Assembly: GCA_963760935.1 (NCBI GenBank)
Contig: CAVXFB010000001.1
Location: 1-64,000 of the forward strand
Origin: CAVXFB01 sp963760935
GTDB taxonomy: Bacteria; Planctomycetota; Planctomycetia; Pirellulales; Thermoguttaceae
Direction of reading: 5' to 3'
DNA length: 64,000 nucleotides
This document shows positions 1 to 9,307 of this stretch, in pieces. Made by a program: the position numbers and the translations under genes. Under the pieces are notes generated by a model. The model had not been told where the DNA came from. It searched no databases and saw nothing but the letters and a program-made list of their open reading frames with translations. How positions within the stretch are numbered: the stretch's first letter is position 1; every line of letters begins with the position of its first letter.

Positions 1-1
1 C

Positions 2-1300
2 GTCGTCGCAACGCTCACGGCATCGCAATTCCCCCTGGTCGAGCCGGTGCTGCGGCAGATGCGAGGGCTTTCGGGCGATGAGTTCGTCCTGTTGGACCGT
101 CGCGGTACGATTCAGGAGAGCACGCTTCCGTTGGATCCACAAGACTTGGCCGAACTGCGAGAGATTTGCGGCAACCAGCAGTCGCACGATCTTGTGGCCG
201 GGCCTACCGTGTTCCTGGGGGGCCACGCCTACTTGAGCCAACATGTTTCCGTCGCGCTCCGCGATCCCATCATGCCGGCCGGATCACTGATCGTCCTCTG
301 TCCCAGAGAGCGCTGGTTGGCCATGATGCGGCAGGCTGCCTATCCGGCGATTCTGGCGGGCGTCGTGGCCATCGTCATCGTCGTACTTGTCACTACCGTA
401 TTGGCAAACCGTGTTGTCCGGCCGATCCATAATTTGCGGCAGCACGCGGCCGCGATAGCAAGGGGCGACTTCCAGCCAGTGCCGCTCTCTCGCCGAGACG
501 ACGAGATACGCGATCTGGCAATCTCGATCAACCACATGAGCGAGCAACTCGGGCAGTATGAGGATCAAGTGCGCCGTCACGAGCGGATGCGCAGATCCTG
601 GGGCAACTGGGTGCGGGCATGGCCCACCAACTGCGAAATGCCGCCACCGGTGGACGCATGGCGATTGAGTTGCACCAACGCCATTGCCATGGGCCGCAGG
701 AGGAAGAATCGCTGGACATCGCCCTGCGTCAACTCCGTTTGATGGAATCGTATTTGCAGCGACTCCTCGCGATCGGACAAGAGCAGCCGATGGCACAGGA
801 AGCCATCTCATTGCCGGCATTGGTGGCTGATGCGCTCGCACTGGTTCGTCCGGCGTGCGCACGCGGGCGTCGCACTGGTGCATGACGAGTCTTCCGCCCC
901 GCTGCTGGTGCGCGGCGATGCGCCGGCGCTGCGCCAGCTCATTGCCAACCTGGTGCTCAATGCACTGGACGCCACCAGGGGCCAGCCGGAGCAGGCGACA
1001 ATCGCGGTCGACGTCGAGCGGCTCAACGGAGAGCGGGTGGCGCTTCGTGTCTGCGACTCCGGACCCGGTCCGGCGGCCGACGTTGCCGACCGCCTGTTTG
1101 AACCGTTTGTCACAAACAAGCCGGAAGGCACCGGCCTGGGGCTGTACGTGGCACGCCGCGTGGTCGAATCGCATCACGGTTCGATCGCATGGGACCGACT
1201 CGGCGGCCAGACGCGTTTTTCCGTGGTGCTTCCGTTGTTATTAACCTTGGCACAGCGAATGAACCCGAGGCCGACCATCGGGAGGCCGAAAATGGGGTGA
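2..1300 (+). CDS. Sensor histidine kinase, 5' end outside window, two compensating frameshifts
   Basis: Membrane sensor kinase that should autophosphorylate and pass phosphate to the response regulator starting at 1370. The reading frame is open from the window edge. A membrane segment lies near 345-415, followed by a HAMP-like linker to about 540. The H-box reads MAHQLRN, with the phospho-accepting His at 625-627. The ATPase domain shows the N-box (LIANLVLNALDA, about 940-975), CDSGPGP and GTGLGLYVARR. The frame shifts by one base near 591-598 (between ...HERMR and ILGQLGAG...) and shifts back near 850-880 (between ...VRPACA and ...GVALVHDE). Because the shifts compensate and all motifs survive, sequencing error is more likely than decay. 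The H-box tail (LRNAATG instead of the common IRNPL) is unusual. The stimulus is unknown. Confidence 0.82.
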
Positions 1301-1369
1301 ACGGGTCGGCTGGCCGGTTCATTATCCAACCAAACATCAATAAATGCCTGTTGAGAGCCGAGGACGTTA

Positions 1370-2782
1370 ATGGCCCACCTGCTGATTGTCGATGACGAGC
1401 CGAGTATCTGTTGGGGCCTGGCGAAGATTGCCGAGGAATTGGGCCACAGCACGACCACCGCGGTGTCGGCCGAGAAGGGCTTGGACGCCGCCCGGACACA
1501 ACGGCCAGACGTCGTCGTGCTCGACGTCCGTCTTCCAGGGCTCGACGGCGTTGCGGCGATGCCGCACTTCCGCGAGATATTGGGCCCCGTGCCCATCATC
1601 ATCATCACGGCTTTTGGCGATCTGGCCACGGCGGTCGATGCGGTGCGCAATGGGGCTTTCGAGTACCTGTTGAAACCGTTCGACCTGGCGGTCGTGCAGC
1701 GTGCGATACAGCGCGCCGTCGAAAGCCGATCCCAGCAACCGACAGCGGATGTGTCTGGCACACCCGCCACAGGTGAGGATGTAATCGTGGGCCATTCATC
1801 GGCCATCCAAGAGGTGTTCAAGCAGATTGCCGTCGTTGCCCCGTCCGACGCATGCGTCTATCTGCAAGGCGAAAGCGGCACAGGCAAGGAACTCGTGGCG
1901 AGGGCCATTCATCGCTACAGCCGGCGGTGCGACGGGCCCTTCGTGGCCGTCAACGTGGCGTCGCTGAGCGCATCGCTGGCCGAAAGCGAGTTGTTCGGGC
2001 ATGCCCGCGGCGCCTTCACCGGGGCCGATCAGGCGCACCGGGGGCTGCTGGAGCAGGCGCACGGTGGAACAATTTTTCTCGACGAGGTCGCTGACATTCC
2101 GTTGGCGCTGCAAGTAAAACTGCTGCGTGTGCTCGAACACGGCGAGATTCTGCCCGTTGGCAGCGATCGTCCGGTAAGCAGCGATTTCCGCCTGATTTCG
2201 GCGACGCATCAAGACCTTGCCGAGCGGGTGGCGGAGGGCACGTTTCGCCACGACCTCTACTTCCGTCTCATGGCATTCAAGATCGAGATTCCGCCGCTTC
2301 GACAGCGTCGCGAGGATATCGCCGAGCTAGCGGCGCATTTTCTCGCCCTATTGGCGGCAAGAGATCGGCGCTGCCTGCCGGTCATTTCTAATGAGGCACT
2401 GGCCGAGTTGCAGCGCCGCGACTGGCGTGGAAACGTTCGTGAGTTGCGCAATGCGATGGAACATGCCATGATACTTGCCCGCGGCGGCATCATCGCGTCC
2501 GAACATTTGCCGCCTCCACTGGCGCCGCCCACGGCCTCGGATTGCGTGTGTGAGGAAGCCATCGTTTCCTTGGTCCGCCAATGGGCGCTGTCAGAGCTTG
2601 AAAGCGAGACCGACGCGGCCGACTTATACGAACGCTTCCTCGGTCTCGTCGAACGACCCTTGCTGCAAACCGCCGTGGACCATTGCGGAGGGCAATGTCT
2701 GGCCGCCGCTCACCGACTGGGTCTGCACCGCACGACTCTTCGGAAGAAACTGGACCAACTCAATACCATCGAGGGGTCATGA
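1370..2782 (+). CDS. Sigma-54-dependent response regulator (NtrC/AtoC type)
   Basis: A 470-residue transcriptional activator and partner of the kinase just upstream. The receiver domain is residues 1-120, with the DD pair at 8-9, phospho-acceptor Asp52 in VLDVRLPG and Lys102 in LLKPF. The AAA+ domain is about 138-365: Walker A GESGTGKE at 167-174, the sigma-54 contact loop GAFTGA at 214-219 and Walker B IFLDE at 235-239. A Fis-type helix-turn-helix closes the protein (AAHRLGLHRTTLRKKL). All catalytic elements look intact. The family activates sigma-54 promoters after phosphorylation. The TauE/SafE permease starts 121 bases downstream and is the nearest candidate target, but I could not recognise a -24/-12 promoter there, so that link is inference. 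Confidence 0.93.
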   Translation: MAHLLIVDDEPSICWGLAKIAEELGHSTTTAVSAEKGLDAARTQRPDVVVLDVRLPGLDGVAAMPHFREILGPVPIIIITAFGDLATAVDAVRNGAFEYLLKPFDLAVVQRAIQRAVESRSQQPTADVSGTPATGEDVIVGHSSAIQEVFKQIAVVAPSDACVYLQGESGTGKELVARAIHRYSRRCDGPFVAVNVASLSASLAESELFGHARGAFTGADQAHRGLLEQAHGGTIFLDEVADIPLALQVKLLRVLEHGEILPVGSDRPVSSDFRLISATHQDLAERVAEGTFRHDLYFRLMAFKIEIPPLRQRREDIAELAAHFLALLAARDRRCLPVISNEALAELQRRDWRGNVRELRNAMEHAMILARGGIIASEHLPPPLAPPTASDCVCEEAIVSLVRQWALSELESETDAADLYERFLGLVERPLLQTAVDHCGGQCLAAAHRLGLHRTTLRKKLDQLNTIEGS

Positions 2783-2903
2783 TGAGATGAGCATGACAAG
2801 ATAATGCGGCCATAGAAGTCCAATAACCTGCGGCCGACCAATGCGAGACCGCAAGGCACGTGCAAAAACATCGCCATACTGTTCCTCAATCTAGAGATCA
2901 ATA

Positions 2904-3737
2904 ATGTCCCCATTGATCTTCGTCCTGTCGCTCTTTGCCATCTGCCTGGTGGCCGGCTTCATTGGCTCGCTGGTCGGATTGGGAGGCGGGATCATCGTTG
3001 TGCCCGTGCTCACGCTCGTGTATGGGATCGACATTCGCTACGCCATCGGAGCGTCGATTGTCTCGGTCATCGCCACCTCCAGCGGCGCGGCTGCGGCCTA
3101 CGTTCGGCAGCACATGACGAACGTTCGCGTGGCGCTGCTGTTGGAAATGGCGACAACCTCTGGCGCTGTCTGCGGCGCACTGCTGGCCGGCTTCGTCGAT
3201 AGCCGTTGGCTCTACGCGATTTTTGGCGTTGTGCTGGCCATGTCGGCCGTGGCCATGTTGCGGCGTCTGCGCGAACCGGGAGGACCCGTTCCCGCCGATT
3301 CCTGGGCCGACCGCCTCCGGCTTCATGGGCGCTATTTCGATCCGTCGGAAAGGACCATCGTCTCCTATCGAGTCACCCACACCAAGTTAGGGCTGCTGTT
3401 GATGTATCTGGCCGGCGGCCTCAGCGGTCTGCTGGGAATTGGATCGGGCGTGCTCAAGGTTCCTGCGATGGACTTGGCCATGCGGATTCCCATCAAGATA
3501 TCGACGGCCACCAGCAATTTCATGATCGGAGTGACGGCCGCCGCAAGTGCCGGTGTGTATTTTGCCCGCGGCGATATCGATCCGTTCCTCGCCGCTCCCG
3601 TTGCCACGGGCGTCGTGGTCGGCGCCACGGTCGGCTCGCGAGTCTTGGGCCGAACCGACAATCGCGTGCTGCGGATCATATTTATTGTCATCCTCCTGGC
3701 TGTCTCGGCCGAAATGGCATGGAAAGGTTTTCGATAA
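2904..3737 (+). CDS. TauE/SafE family membrane permease (DUF81)
   Basis: A 277-residue polytopic inner-membrane protein of the TauE/SafE group, which exports sulfite, sulfoacetate or related anions. It shows the family's duplicated layout. The N-terminal half has the glycine-rich GSLVGLGGG at about 21-29. The second half repeats it as GLLGIGSGVLKVP at about 175-187, followed by TATSNFMIG. A hydrophilic loop at about 122-160 separates the halves. It overlaps the start of the DUF1634 gene by one base, so the two are translationally coupled. The pairing TauE plus DUF1634 is common and suggests a two-part transporter. The substrate cannot be read from the sequence. Confidence 0.9.
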   Translation: MSPLIFVLSLFAICLVAGFIGSLVGLGGGIIVVPVLTLVYGIDIRYAIGASIVSVIATSSGAAAAYVRQHMTNVRVALLLEMATTSGAVCGALLAGFVDSRWLYAIFGVVLAMSAVAMLRRLREPGGPVPADSWADRLRLHGRYFDPSERTIVSYRVTHTKLGLLLMYLAGGLSGLLGIGSGVLKVPAMDLAMRIPIKISTATSNFMIGVTAAASAGVYFARGDIDPFLAAPVATGVVVGATVGSRVLGRTDNRVLRIIFIVILLAVSAEMAWKGFR

Positions 3738-4159
3738 TGCCGGACACAAACATCACAACGCCCGCGCTGGAGGATGAACGCATTGGACGCATCGAACTGA
3801 TCATCAGCCGGCTGCTCCGGGGCGGTGTCATCGTGAGCATGACGACCATTCTCGTCGGCATGGTGTTGATGTTTGTGCATCATCCGGAGTATCTGAAATC
3901 GGCGGCCGATCTTCAGCGACTAACCAAGCCGGGCGCCGCTTTTCCGCATAGCATGCTGGACGTTGCCGACGGCGTAATGGCCGCCCATGGCCAGGCCGTG
4001 GTGGCCCTCGGTCTGCTGCTGCTAATTGCCACGCCGATCATGCGCGTGGCCGTAGCGATCGTCGCTTTCGCTCTTGAGCGCGACCGCGCTTTCGCCCTGA
4101 TTTCCACCGTCGTGTTGCTGGTGCTCTTGCTTTCGTTCTTGCTGGGAAAAGCGGAGTAG
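3737..4159 (+). CDS. DUF1634 domain membrane protein
   Basis: A 140-residue protein starting at the ATG that shares its A with the stop codon of the TauE-like gene. It has three hydrophobic segments, at about 30-47, 84-103 and 121-137, with a hydrophilic stretch between the first two. Size and layout fit DUF1634, a family that frequently sits directly behind TauE/SafE permeases and is thought to be an accessory subunit. No catalytic motif is visible. The overlap with the previous gene is the best evidence for a joint role. Confidence 0.82.
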   Translation: MPDTNITTPALEDERIGRIELIISRLLRGGVIVSMTTILVGMVLMFVHHPEYLKSAADLQRLTKPGAAFPHSMLDVADGVMAAHGQAVVALGLLLLIATPIMRVAVAIVAFALERDRAFALISTVVLLVLLLSFLLGKAE

Positions 4160-4231
4160 TAGAATGTATTCGGCACGGGTTTCCCAACTTGCGAATATCG
4201 GACCCATCGCAGCTCTTGATCCTCCCCATTT

Positions 4232-5206
4232 TTGCCTTCCCTAATAGCAATGCATACTCCGAAAAAGCGATCTGTGGTCATTGTGTTGCTCTTGCTCGAT
4301 ATAGTTGCGGTTTTGCTCTTTGCTCGCTTGATGGCTCCGATTGGCGATGGGACTTCTGCACGCTTCTGGAGAAATGCATGTGGGGTGTCTTTAGACATCA
4401 CGGCCGACAATGTACGTGACGGTGTCGATGGTGGCGTCTACCCGGCACGTGACGACTGGTACGTCTATTTTTCCGCGCACATGCACGGAGAGTCGCTGTA
4501 TCGCGTTCCACGTTCGATAGCGATCGCCGACTATCCAAAAGTTCTCATGTTGATAGAAAGATCCACTAAGAAGACAGATTGCTCGCCGCTGCTACGTCGC
4601 GCGTTTGTTGTTCTTGAGCAGAACCGCTCGGCAATTCAGAATGATCCCGACAGATTCCTTTCGCTTCTTCGCGACGAGACAATGCGAGAGATAAAGCGGG
4701 CCCATGAGGATGTGTATCGCTACCGCGTTTCCGAAGAGAAAGCCTTTAACCAGCAATGGATTCGAGTTCAGCACTTTTGGATGAACATCGTTTTCGAATG
4801 CATGTTCTTCATCGGCCTTACGCTTTATGCTTTAACGCCGTGGATGCGGAATAGAGGCATACTCGGAAGATACTGTCATCTCGGATTGCTACCGCTGCTG
4901 CTTTTTCTCCCGTACTATCTTGGATACGCGGCATGGACTTTCACTTCGGCCGGCCCGAGCGGAGGGGCGTTGTATCCGTGGGTCATCGTCTGGTTTCGGG
5001 GGTTTCCATTGTGGACACCAGTAGATCAGTGGCTCTTGGGATCGCTCCCCAAAGTGTTGGAACCACTCTCTCAGCCTTTAGGTCCGATGCTGTCCGTAAG
5101 CGGCGGTCGGCCGTTGGGGCCAGTGGCAGCGCTCGTTTGCGGGGGCGCGATCGCGCTTCTAATATCCGTCGCAGTCGGCCTCCTGAAGCGCGGGCGCCCG
5201 GCATAA
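4232..5206 (+). CDS. Unknown membrane protein
   Basis: A 324-residue protein (or 318 if it starts at the ATG at 4250) that I do not recognise. It has one N-terminal hydrophobic helix at about 15-32, then a hydrophilic, presumably periplasmic domain of roughly 150 residues. Three or four further membrane segments follow from about 185, including the last at about 296-315. The charged stretch at about 140-175 (many Lys, Arg and Glu) may be a coiled coil before the second membrane span. It is separate from the TauE/DUF1634 pair by 72 bases. Base composition around it is lower in GC than the neighbours, which may point to separate ancestry. Confidence 0.6.
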   Translation: MPSLIAMHTPKKRSVVIVLLLLDIVAVLLFARLMAPIGDGTSARFWRNACGVSLDITADNVRDGVDGGVYPARDDWYVYFSAHMHGESLYRVPRSIAIADYPKVLMLIERSTKKTDCSPLLRRAFVVLEQNRSAIQNDPDRFLSLLRDETMREIKRAHEDVYRYRVSEEKAFNQQWIRVQHFWMNIVFECMFFIGLTLYALTPWMRNRGILGRYCHLGLLPLLLFLPYYLGYAAWTFTSAGPSGGALYPWVIVWFRGFPLWTPVDQWLLGSLPKVLEPLSQPLGPMLSVSGGRPLGPVAALVCGGAIALLISVAVGLLKRGRPA

Positions 5207-5677
5207 CGTCAATGGCGCGGTCAGATTTGCGACGGACGTCGAATCGCTGGCATCGATCTAGTCGGATGTTGGCAATAGTCTAACCCCTGGCCCTGGTAAA
5301 CTTCCTTCGCTCTCACTCACACTCCACACGTTCCTCTCGCGTGTTGGTCATCAACCAAGATGGCAGAATGTTGGGTCCCATTCCGTGTCGTACTCAACTC
5401 TGGGAACGAAAACGGGGCAGGTCCGATTTTCAAGAGATAGTCCCGCTACGTCGCATCGCGTCCCGGAATCCCAACGGACCTACGCCTGCCCCGCCGCTTC
5501 GACCATCAACATCACCCAGGAAGTAGGGTGCGTGCTTGCACGCACCAACAACCGACATGCCCGTATTGGCATCATGGTGCGTGCGAGCACGCACCCTACA
5601 CGGCTCGGCAAAGTGGACTAGCGGCCGTTCCCGCATGCACCGATTGTCAAACGGGTCGCCGCATTGCTGCGTCAACG
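5207..5677. other. Intergenic region holding a REPIN-like repeat
   Basis: About 470 bases without a convincing gene, between the unknown membrane protein and the convergent alpha-galactosidase gene. The small open frames here overlap a palindromic repeat (5523-5599) and lack family resemblance. I see no clear promoter or tRNA. Confidence 0.5.
5523..5599. repeat. REPIN-like inverted pair of GTAG-headed palindromes
   Basis: Two 24-base arms, 5523-5546 and 5576-5599, are inverted copies with a single mismatch, separated by 29 bases. Each arm is itself a hairpin: a GTAG tetranucleotide followed by GGTGCGTGC, a 2-base loop and GCACGCACC. A GT(A/G)G head plus palindrome, in inverted pairs, is the known layout of REP/REPIN elements mobilised by RAYT (TnpA_REP) transposases. 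No such transposase is in the window. Confidence 0.85.
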
Positions 5678-7222
5678 TCACTTGGCCGGCGTGAGCTTCA
5701 GCAGCACGACGCCGTGGGCGGGAATCGTTAGCTTGATCTTCTCGGACGTGTCATCGAGGTCTTTCTGCCGCCAGACGTCGCGGACGTGGTGCCGTCTATG
5801 AATGCCCGCCTTGCCGAGTTTGTTGAACTCGATCGTGATCGGCTGGCGATCGCGATTGAAGAAGCCGACGGCTTTGGCGCCGTCCTCCAACGGCTTGGCG
5901 TAGACGTCGACCGCGTCGATGGTGGCGACACGCGTGGCCTGCTTGCCGAGCGCGTCCTGATCGATGGCCAGCACCTCGTCGTTCGTCAATAGGCCCAGGG
6001 TGAATGGATCGAGCTGGTCGAGGTCGCAGCCGATCAGCAGCGGCGCCGCCAGCATGCACCACATGCTGATATGCGTGTACTGCTCGTCGGGCGTGAGGTG
6101 CGTTGGATGCAGCGGCGATCCTAAGCCCACGCGGCCGATCACGAGCATGTCGGGATCATTTCGGTGGCCCGGCCCTGCATACGGTGCCCAGCGATCCTGA
6201 CTATAAGCGATTTCCGAAACGCTGTATCGCCACCCCGCGTCGCTCTTGTCCCAATAGTCCCAAATGTCGCCGGTCGTGCGCCAGGAATTGGCCAGCTTGG
6301 TCCATTCCGGAGCCCATTCAAAGGCCGTTGCGGGCGAGAGGCTATAGACAATGTCGCGGCCACTCTGTCTGAGCGCGTCGCTCATTTCCTTGGCATGTTT
6401 GAAATCGTTGCCGGCCCAATCGTATTTCAGATAGTCGATGCCCCATTGGCCCCATTGCTTGGCATCGGCCGCGGCAAACGAGTACTTGCCGAGCCGATTG
6501 TATTTGCCCGAGGCCAATTTCTTCGACCAAGCGCCCGACGGATCGTCACTCGATCCGCCGGCCCACAATGCGAACGAAGTGATCCAGGGCGTCGAATAGA
6601 TGCCCGTCTTCAGTCCCATCTGGTGAATCTGGTCGCACAGGCCTTTCATGTCGGGAAACTTTTCGTTCGCCTGAAGTGCATTGAGCGGACCGCCTCGCGC
6701 GCCTTGCCAGGTGTCGTCGATGTTGACGTACGTCCAGCCGTGTTGGATCAATCCCGAGGCGACGATCGCCTTGGCTGCTCGCAAGGCAATCTTCTGACTG
6801 ACCGCGCCGCCAAAGCAATTCCAACTGTTCCAACCCATCGGCGGCGTCAGTGCGATCTGATCGCCGACGACGATGCGAAACGCCTTTTGTGCCGTCCCCT
6901 TGTCGTTCGTCGCTTGCAGCGTGACCTTGTACGTGCCCGGCTTCGTCAGCGAACCGGTGATGCGCCCCGTGGCGGCGTCGACCATCAGCCCCTCGGGCAG
7001 TGCGTCGACAGCGAACTGCATCGGCCGGTCGCCTGTGGCGGGAATCGTGTACAGCAGTGGCGAGCCGGGCCGCACGCCAAACACCGTTGGCCCATTGATC
7101 CGTGGCGTGGCCGGGGCCGGCGGCGTCAGGATCACGCCCTGTTCCGCCCCCTGAACTGTTCCGCAAATCCATGTTGCCAGAAGAATGCCGCCAAGTCCGA
7201 CGCGAATGGCTCGGTTCATCAT
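5678..7222 (-). CDS. Alpha-galactosidase, GH27, with N-terminal putative Ig domain
   Basis: Secreted glycoside hydrolase that releases terminal alpha-linked galactose from glycans. I start it at the ATG at 7222, where a signal peptide follows at once (residues 1 to about 26, ending near VQGA). An He_PIG-like beta-sandwich follows at about 45-120 (the LPEGLMVDAATGRITG motif). The GH27 barrel begins with TPPMGWNSWNCFGG, about residue 126. The nucleophile Asp268 lies in YLKYDWAG, and the acid/base motif RNDPDM is at 354-359. A C-terminal beta domain ends the protein (AHGVVLLKL). All catalytic elements are present. It stands alone between two convergent or unrelated genes. Planctomycetes carry many such polysaccharide-degrading enzymes. 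Confidence 0.92.
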   Translation of the reverse strand: MMNRAIRVGLGGILLATWICGTVQGAEQGVILTPPAPATPRINGPTVFGVRPGSPLLYTIPATGDRPMQFAVDALPEGLMVDAATGRITGSLTKPGTYKVTLQATNDKGTAQKAFRIVVGDQIALTPPMGWNSWNCFGGAVSQKIALRAAKAIVASGLIQHGWTYVNIDDTWQGARGGPLNALQANEKFPDMKGLCDQIHQMGLKTGIYSTPWITSFALWAGGSSDDPSGAWSKKLASGKYNRLGKYSFAAADAKQWGQWGIDYLKYDWAGNDFKHAKEMSDALRQSGRDIVYSLSPATAFEWAPEWTKLANSWRTTGDIWDYWDKSDAGWRYSVSEIAYSQDRWAPYAGPGHRNDPDMLVIGRVGLGSPLHPTHLTPDEQYTHISMWCMLAAPLLIGCDLDQLDPFTLGLLTNDEVLAIDQDALGKQATRVATIDAVDVYAKPLEDGAKAVGFFNRDRQPITIEFNKLGKAGIHRRHHVRDVWRQKDLDDTSEKIKLTIPAHGVVLLKLTPAK

Positions 7223-7399
7223 CGTTATCCCATTCTTGTTTAAGAGACGCGGTAAGCAGAGTTCGTGCAATGCGCCACGGTCGATCGCTTGTAGTGCATT
7301 TTACACGAGTCACCGAGACATACAACGGTGGGGGCGCAACTGCACAGGCCGGCGCAACACGGCGAATTGACGGCGTTTGGCGCTGGTATGCTAAACGGG

Positions 7400-9010
7400 C
7401 TACACTGTCAGCCGGCCCTGAAGCTCCGTCAGGCATTCGTCTTTATGGGCGCGCCACTGGCGGAGCGTGTCACGATCGCGGATCGTTACCGTGCCGTCTT
7501 GCAGCGTCTGGCCGTCGACCGTGATGCAGAACGGCGTGCCGACTTCGTCCTGGCGTCGATAGCGGCGGCCCACGGCGCTCTTCTCGTCATAGAAGACCGT
7601 CATGTGCGGTTTGAGCGTCTTGTAGATTTCCCGGGCGACCTCGGGCATGCCGTCCTTGCGGACCAGCGGAAAAACGGCGGCCTTGATCGGGGCCAGCCGC
7701 GGGTGCAATTTCAAAAACAGCCGCTTGGTCGGTTTGCCGTGCTCGTCCGGGGCCTCGTCCTCGTTATACGCCTCGCAGAGGAACGCCAGCGTCGCCCGAT
7801 CGGCGCCAGCCGACGGTTCGATCACGTGCGGGATGAACCGGTCCTTGGTCTGGTCGTCGAAATAGCTCAAATCCTTGCCGCTGCCGCGATGCCGCGGGTT
7901 GCCGTCGCCGTCGGTCTCGACCACCAACTGGTCGCCCTGCCTGACCAGCTTGCCTTCCATGTGGCTGCGCAGATCGAAATCGCCGCGATGGGCAACGCCT
8001 TCCAGCTCGCCGAATTCGCCGGTGGGCAGGAACGGGAACGCATACTCGATATCGGCCGTGCCGCACGAATAATGGCTCAGCTCTTCCTTGGCGTGGTCGC
8101 GAAGCCGCAAACGGTCGCTCGCCAGCCCCAGACTCAGATACCACTGGTAGCGCCGATCGCGCCAGTACTGATACCACTGGGGCGACGTCGACGGCTGGCA
8201 GAAAAACTCGATCTCCATCTGCTCGAACTCTCGCGAGCGGAAGGTGAAGTTGCGCGGCGTGATTTCGTTGCGGAAGCTCTTGCCGATCTGGGCGATGCCA
8301 AACGGAATCCGCACCCGGGTGCTGTCGCAGACGTTCTTGAAGTTGACAAAGATGCCCTGGGCCGTCTCGGGCCGGAGAAACGCCTGATCATCGTCGCTTC
8401 CCAGGGCGCCGACGATCGTTTTGAACATCAGATTGAATTCGCGCGGCTCGGTGAGCGTGCCGAGTGCTTTGGCATCGGGGCCGAGCACCTGCGCCATGTC
8501 GCCAATGCTGGTGAGAACAACCAAGGGGCCTTCCCAGGTCAGCGCTTCGGCGTCCTTGGGGCGTAGGTCGAAGAACTTCATCGCCTTGTGCTGTGTCAGT
8601 TCGAGCCCCTCATCCCCGCCCACATCGCTGGCCACGAAGATTCGTCGGCCCTTACACGTTACCCAGCGACCATATATCTGATCGTAGCGATACCGCTTCT
8701 TCGACTCGCGGCAATCGACCATGAAATCATGGAATAGATCGTAATGGCCCGACGCCTTCCAAACCTGAGGATGCATGATGATCGAACAGTCGAGTCCGAC
8801 CATTTCGTACGTCGAGGCGGCTCCCGGTGCGACTTCGAGCTCGTTATGGGCCGTGACCATATCGCGCCACCATGCCTCGCGGACGTTCCGCTTCAGCTCC
8901 ACACCCAGCGGCCCATAGTCCCAGAAGCCCTGCAAGCCGCCGTAGATTTCGCTCGACTGAAAGAGAAAACCCCGCCGTTTGCACAGCGCCACAAGTTGAT
9001 CCATGTCCAT
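7400..9010 (-). CDS. glyS: Glycyl-tRNA synthetase, single-chain class II type
   Basis: Cytoplasmic enzyme charging tRNA-Gly with glycine. At 536 residues from the chosen ATG (MDMDQLVALCKRRGF), it matches the eukaryote-like alpha2 form rather than the two-subunit GlyQ/GlyS form. Visible signatures are EIYGGLQGFWDYGP near residues 21-33, AFLRPETAQGIFVNF, class II motif 2 in RNEITPRNFTFRSREFEQ, and GVAHRGDFDL near the active site. The C-terminal anticodon-binding domain is present (LAPIKAAVFPLV ... VGRRYRRQDEVGTPFCITVD). An upstream extension is open but does not resemble the family. There is no visible T-box upstream. Confidence 0.96.
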   Translation of the reverse strand: MDMDQLVALCKRRGFLFQSSEIYGGLQGFWDYGPLGVELKRNVREAWWRDMVTAHNELEVAPGAASTYEMVGLDCSIIMHPQVWKASGHYDLFHDFMVDCRESKKRYRYDQIYGRWVTCKGRRIFVASDVGGDEGLELTQHKAMKFFDLRPKDAEALTWEGPLVVLTSIGDMAQVLGPDAKALGTLTEPREFNLMFKTIVGALGSDDDQAFLRPETAQGIFVNFKNVCDSTRVRIPFGIAQIGKSFRNEITPRNFTFRSREFEQMEIEFFCQPSTSPQWYQYWRDRRYQWYLSLGLASDRLRLRDHAKEELSHYSCGTADIEYAFPFLPTGEFGELEGVAHRGDFDLRSHMEGKLVRQGDQLVVETDGDGNPRHRGSGKDLSYFDDQTKDRFIPHVIEPSAGADRATLAFLCEAYNEDEAPDEHGKPTKRLFLKLHPRLAPIKAAVFPLVRKDGMPEVAREIYKTLKPHMTVFYDEKSAVGRRYRRQDEVGTPFCITVDGQTLQDGTVTIRDRDTLRQWRAHKDECLTELQGRLTV

Positions 9011-9307
9011 AGGTTCACGCCCAGGGTATGAAAGCAGAGACGGAAACCAATTAGTGTACAAAGCGGAGGGGCGGGGGGCTAGGGGCGGGGGCTCAGATCG
9101 ATGGTGGATGGCCGACCGGAAAAGGACGTCGATTTGGTTTGCGGGGCCATACCAATGGTGCTACATTGGCGTGACGTCGCTCACGTCCGGAGTTCGCCAC
9201 GAAGATCACAGCGCGGTGCAATCATGGCGGTCGTCCCGCGTGACTTTCAGATGGTCGTACGCAGTACACAAAGCCACTGCGCCTCGGTCTGAGCATTCCG
9301 ATTCACC

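Noticed and set aside
5523..5599. CRISPR array
   Set aside because: Only two inverted arms, no direct-repeat and spacer periodicity.
6164..7243. Long open frame antisense to the alpha-galactosidase
   Set aside because: It is in the codon-position shadow of a clear GH27 gene, with no motif and Arg/Pro-rich composition.
7328..8566. Long open frame antisense to glyS
   Set aside because: Typical high-GC antisense shadow; glyS has all class II motifs on the other strand.
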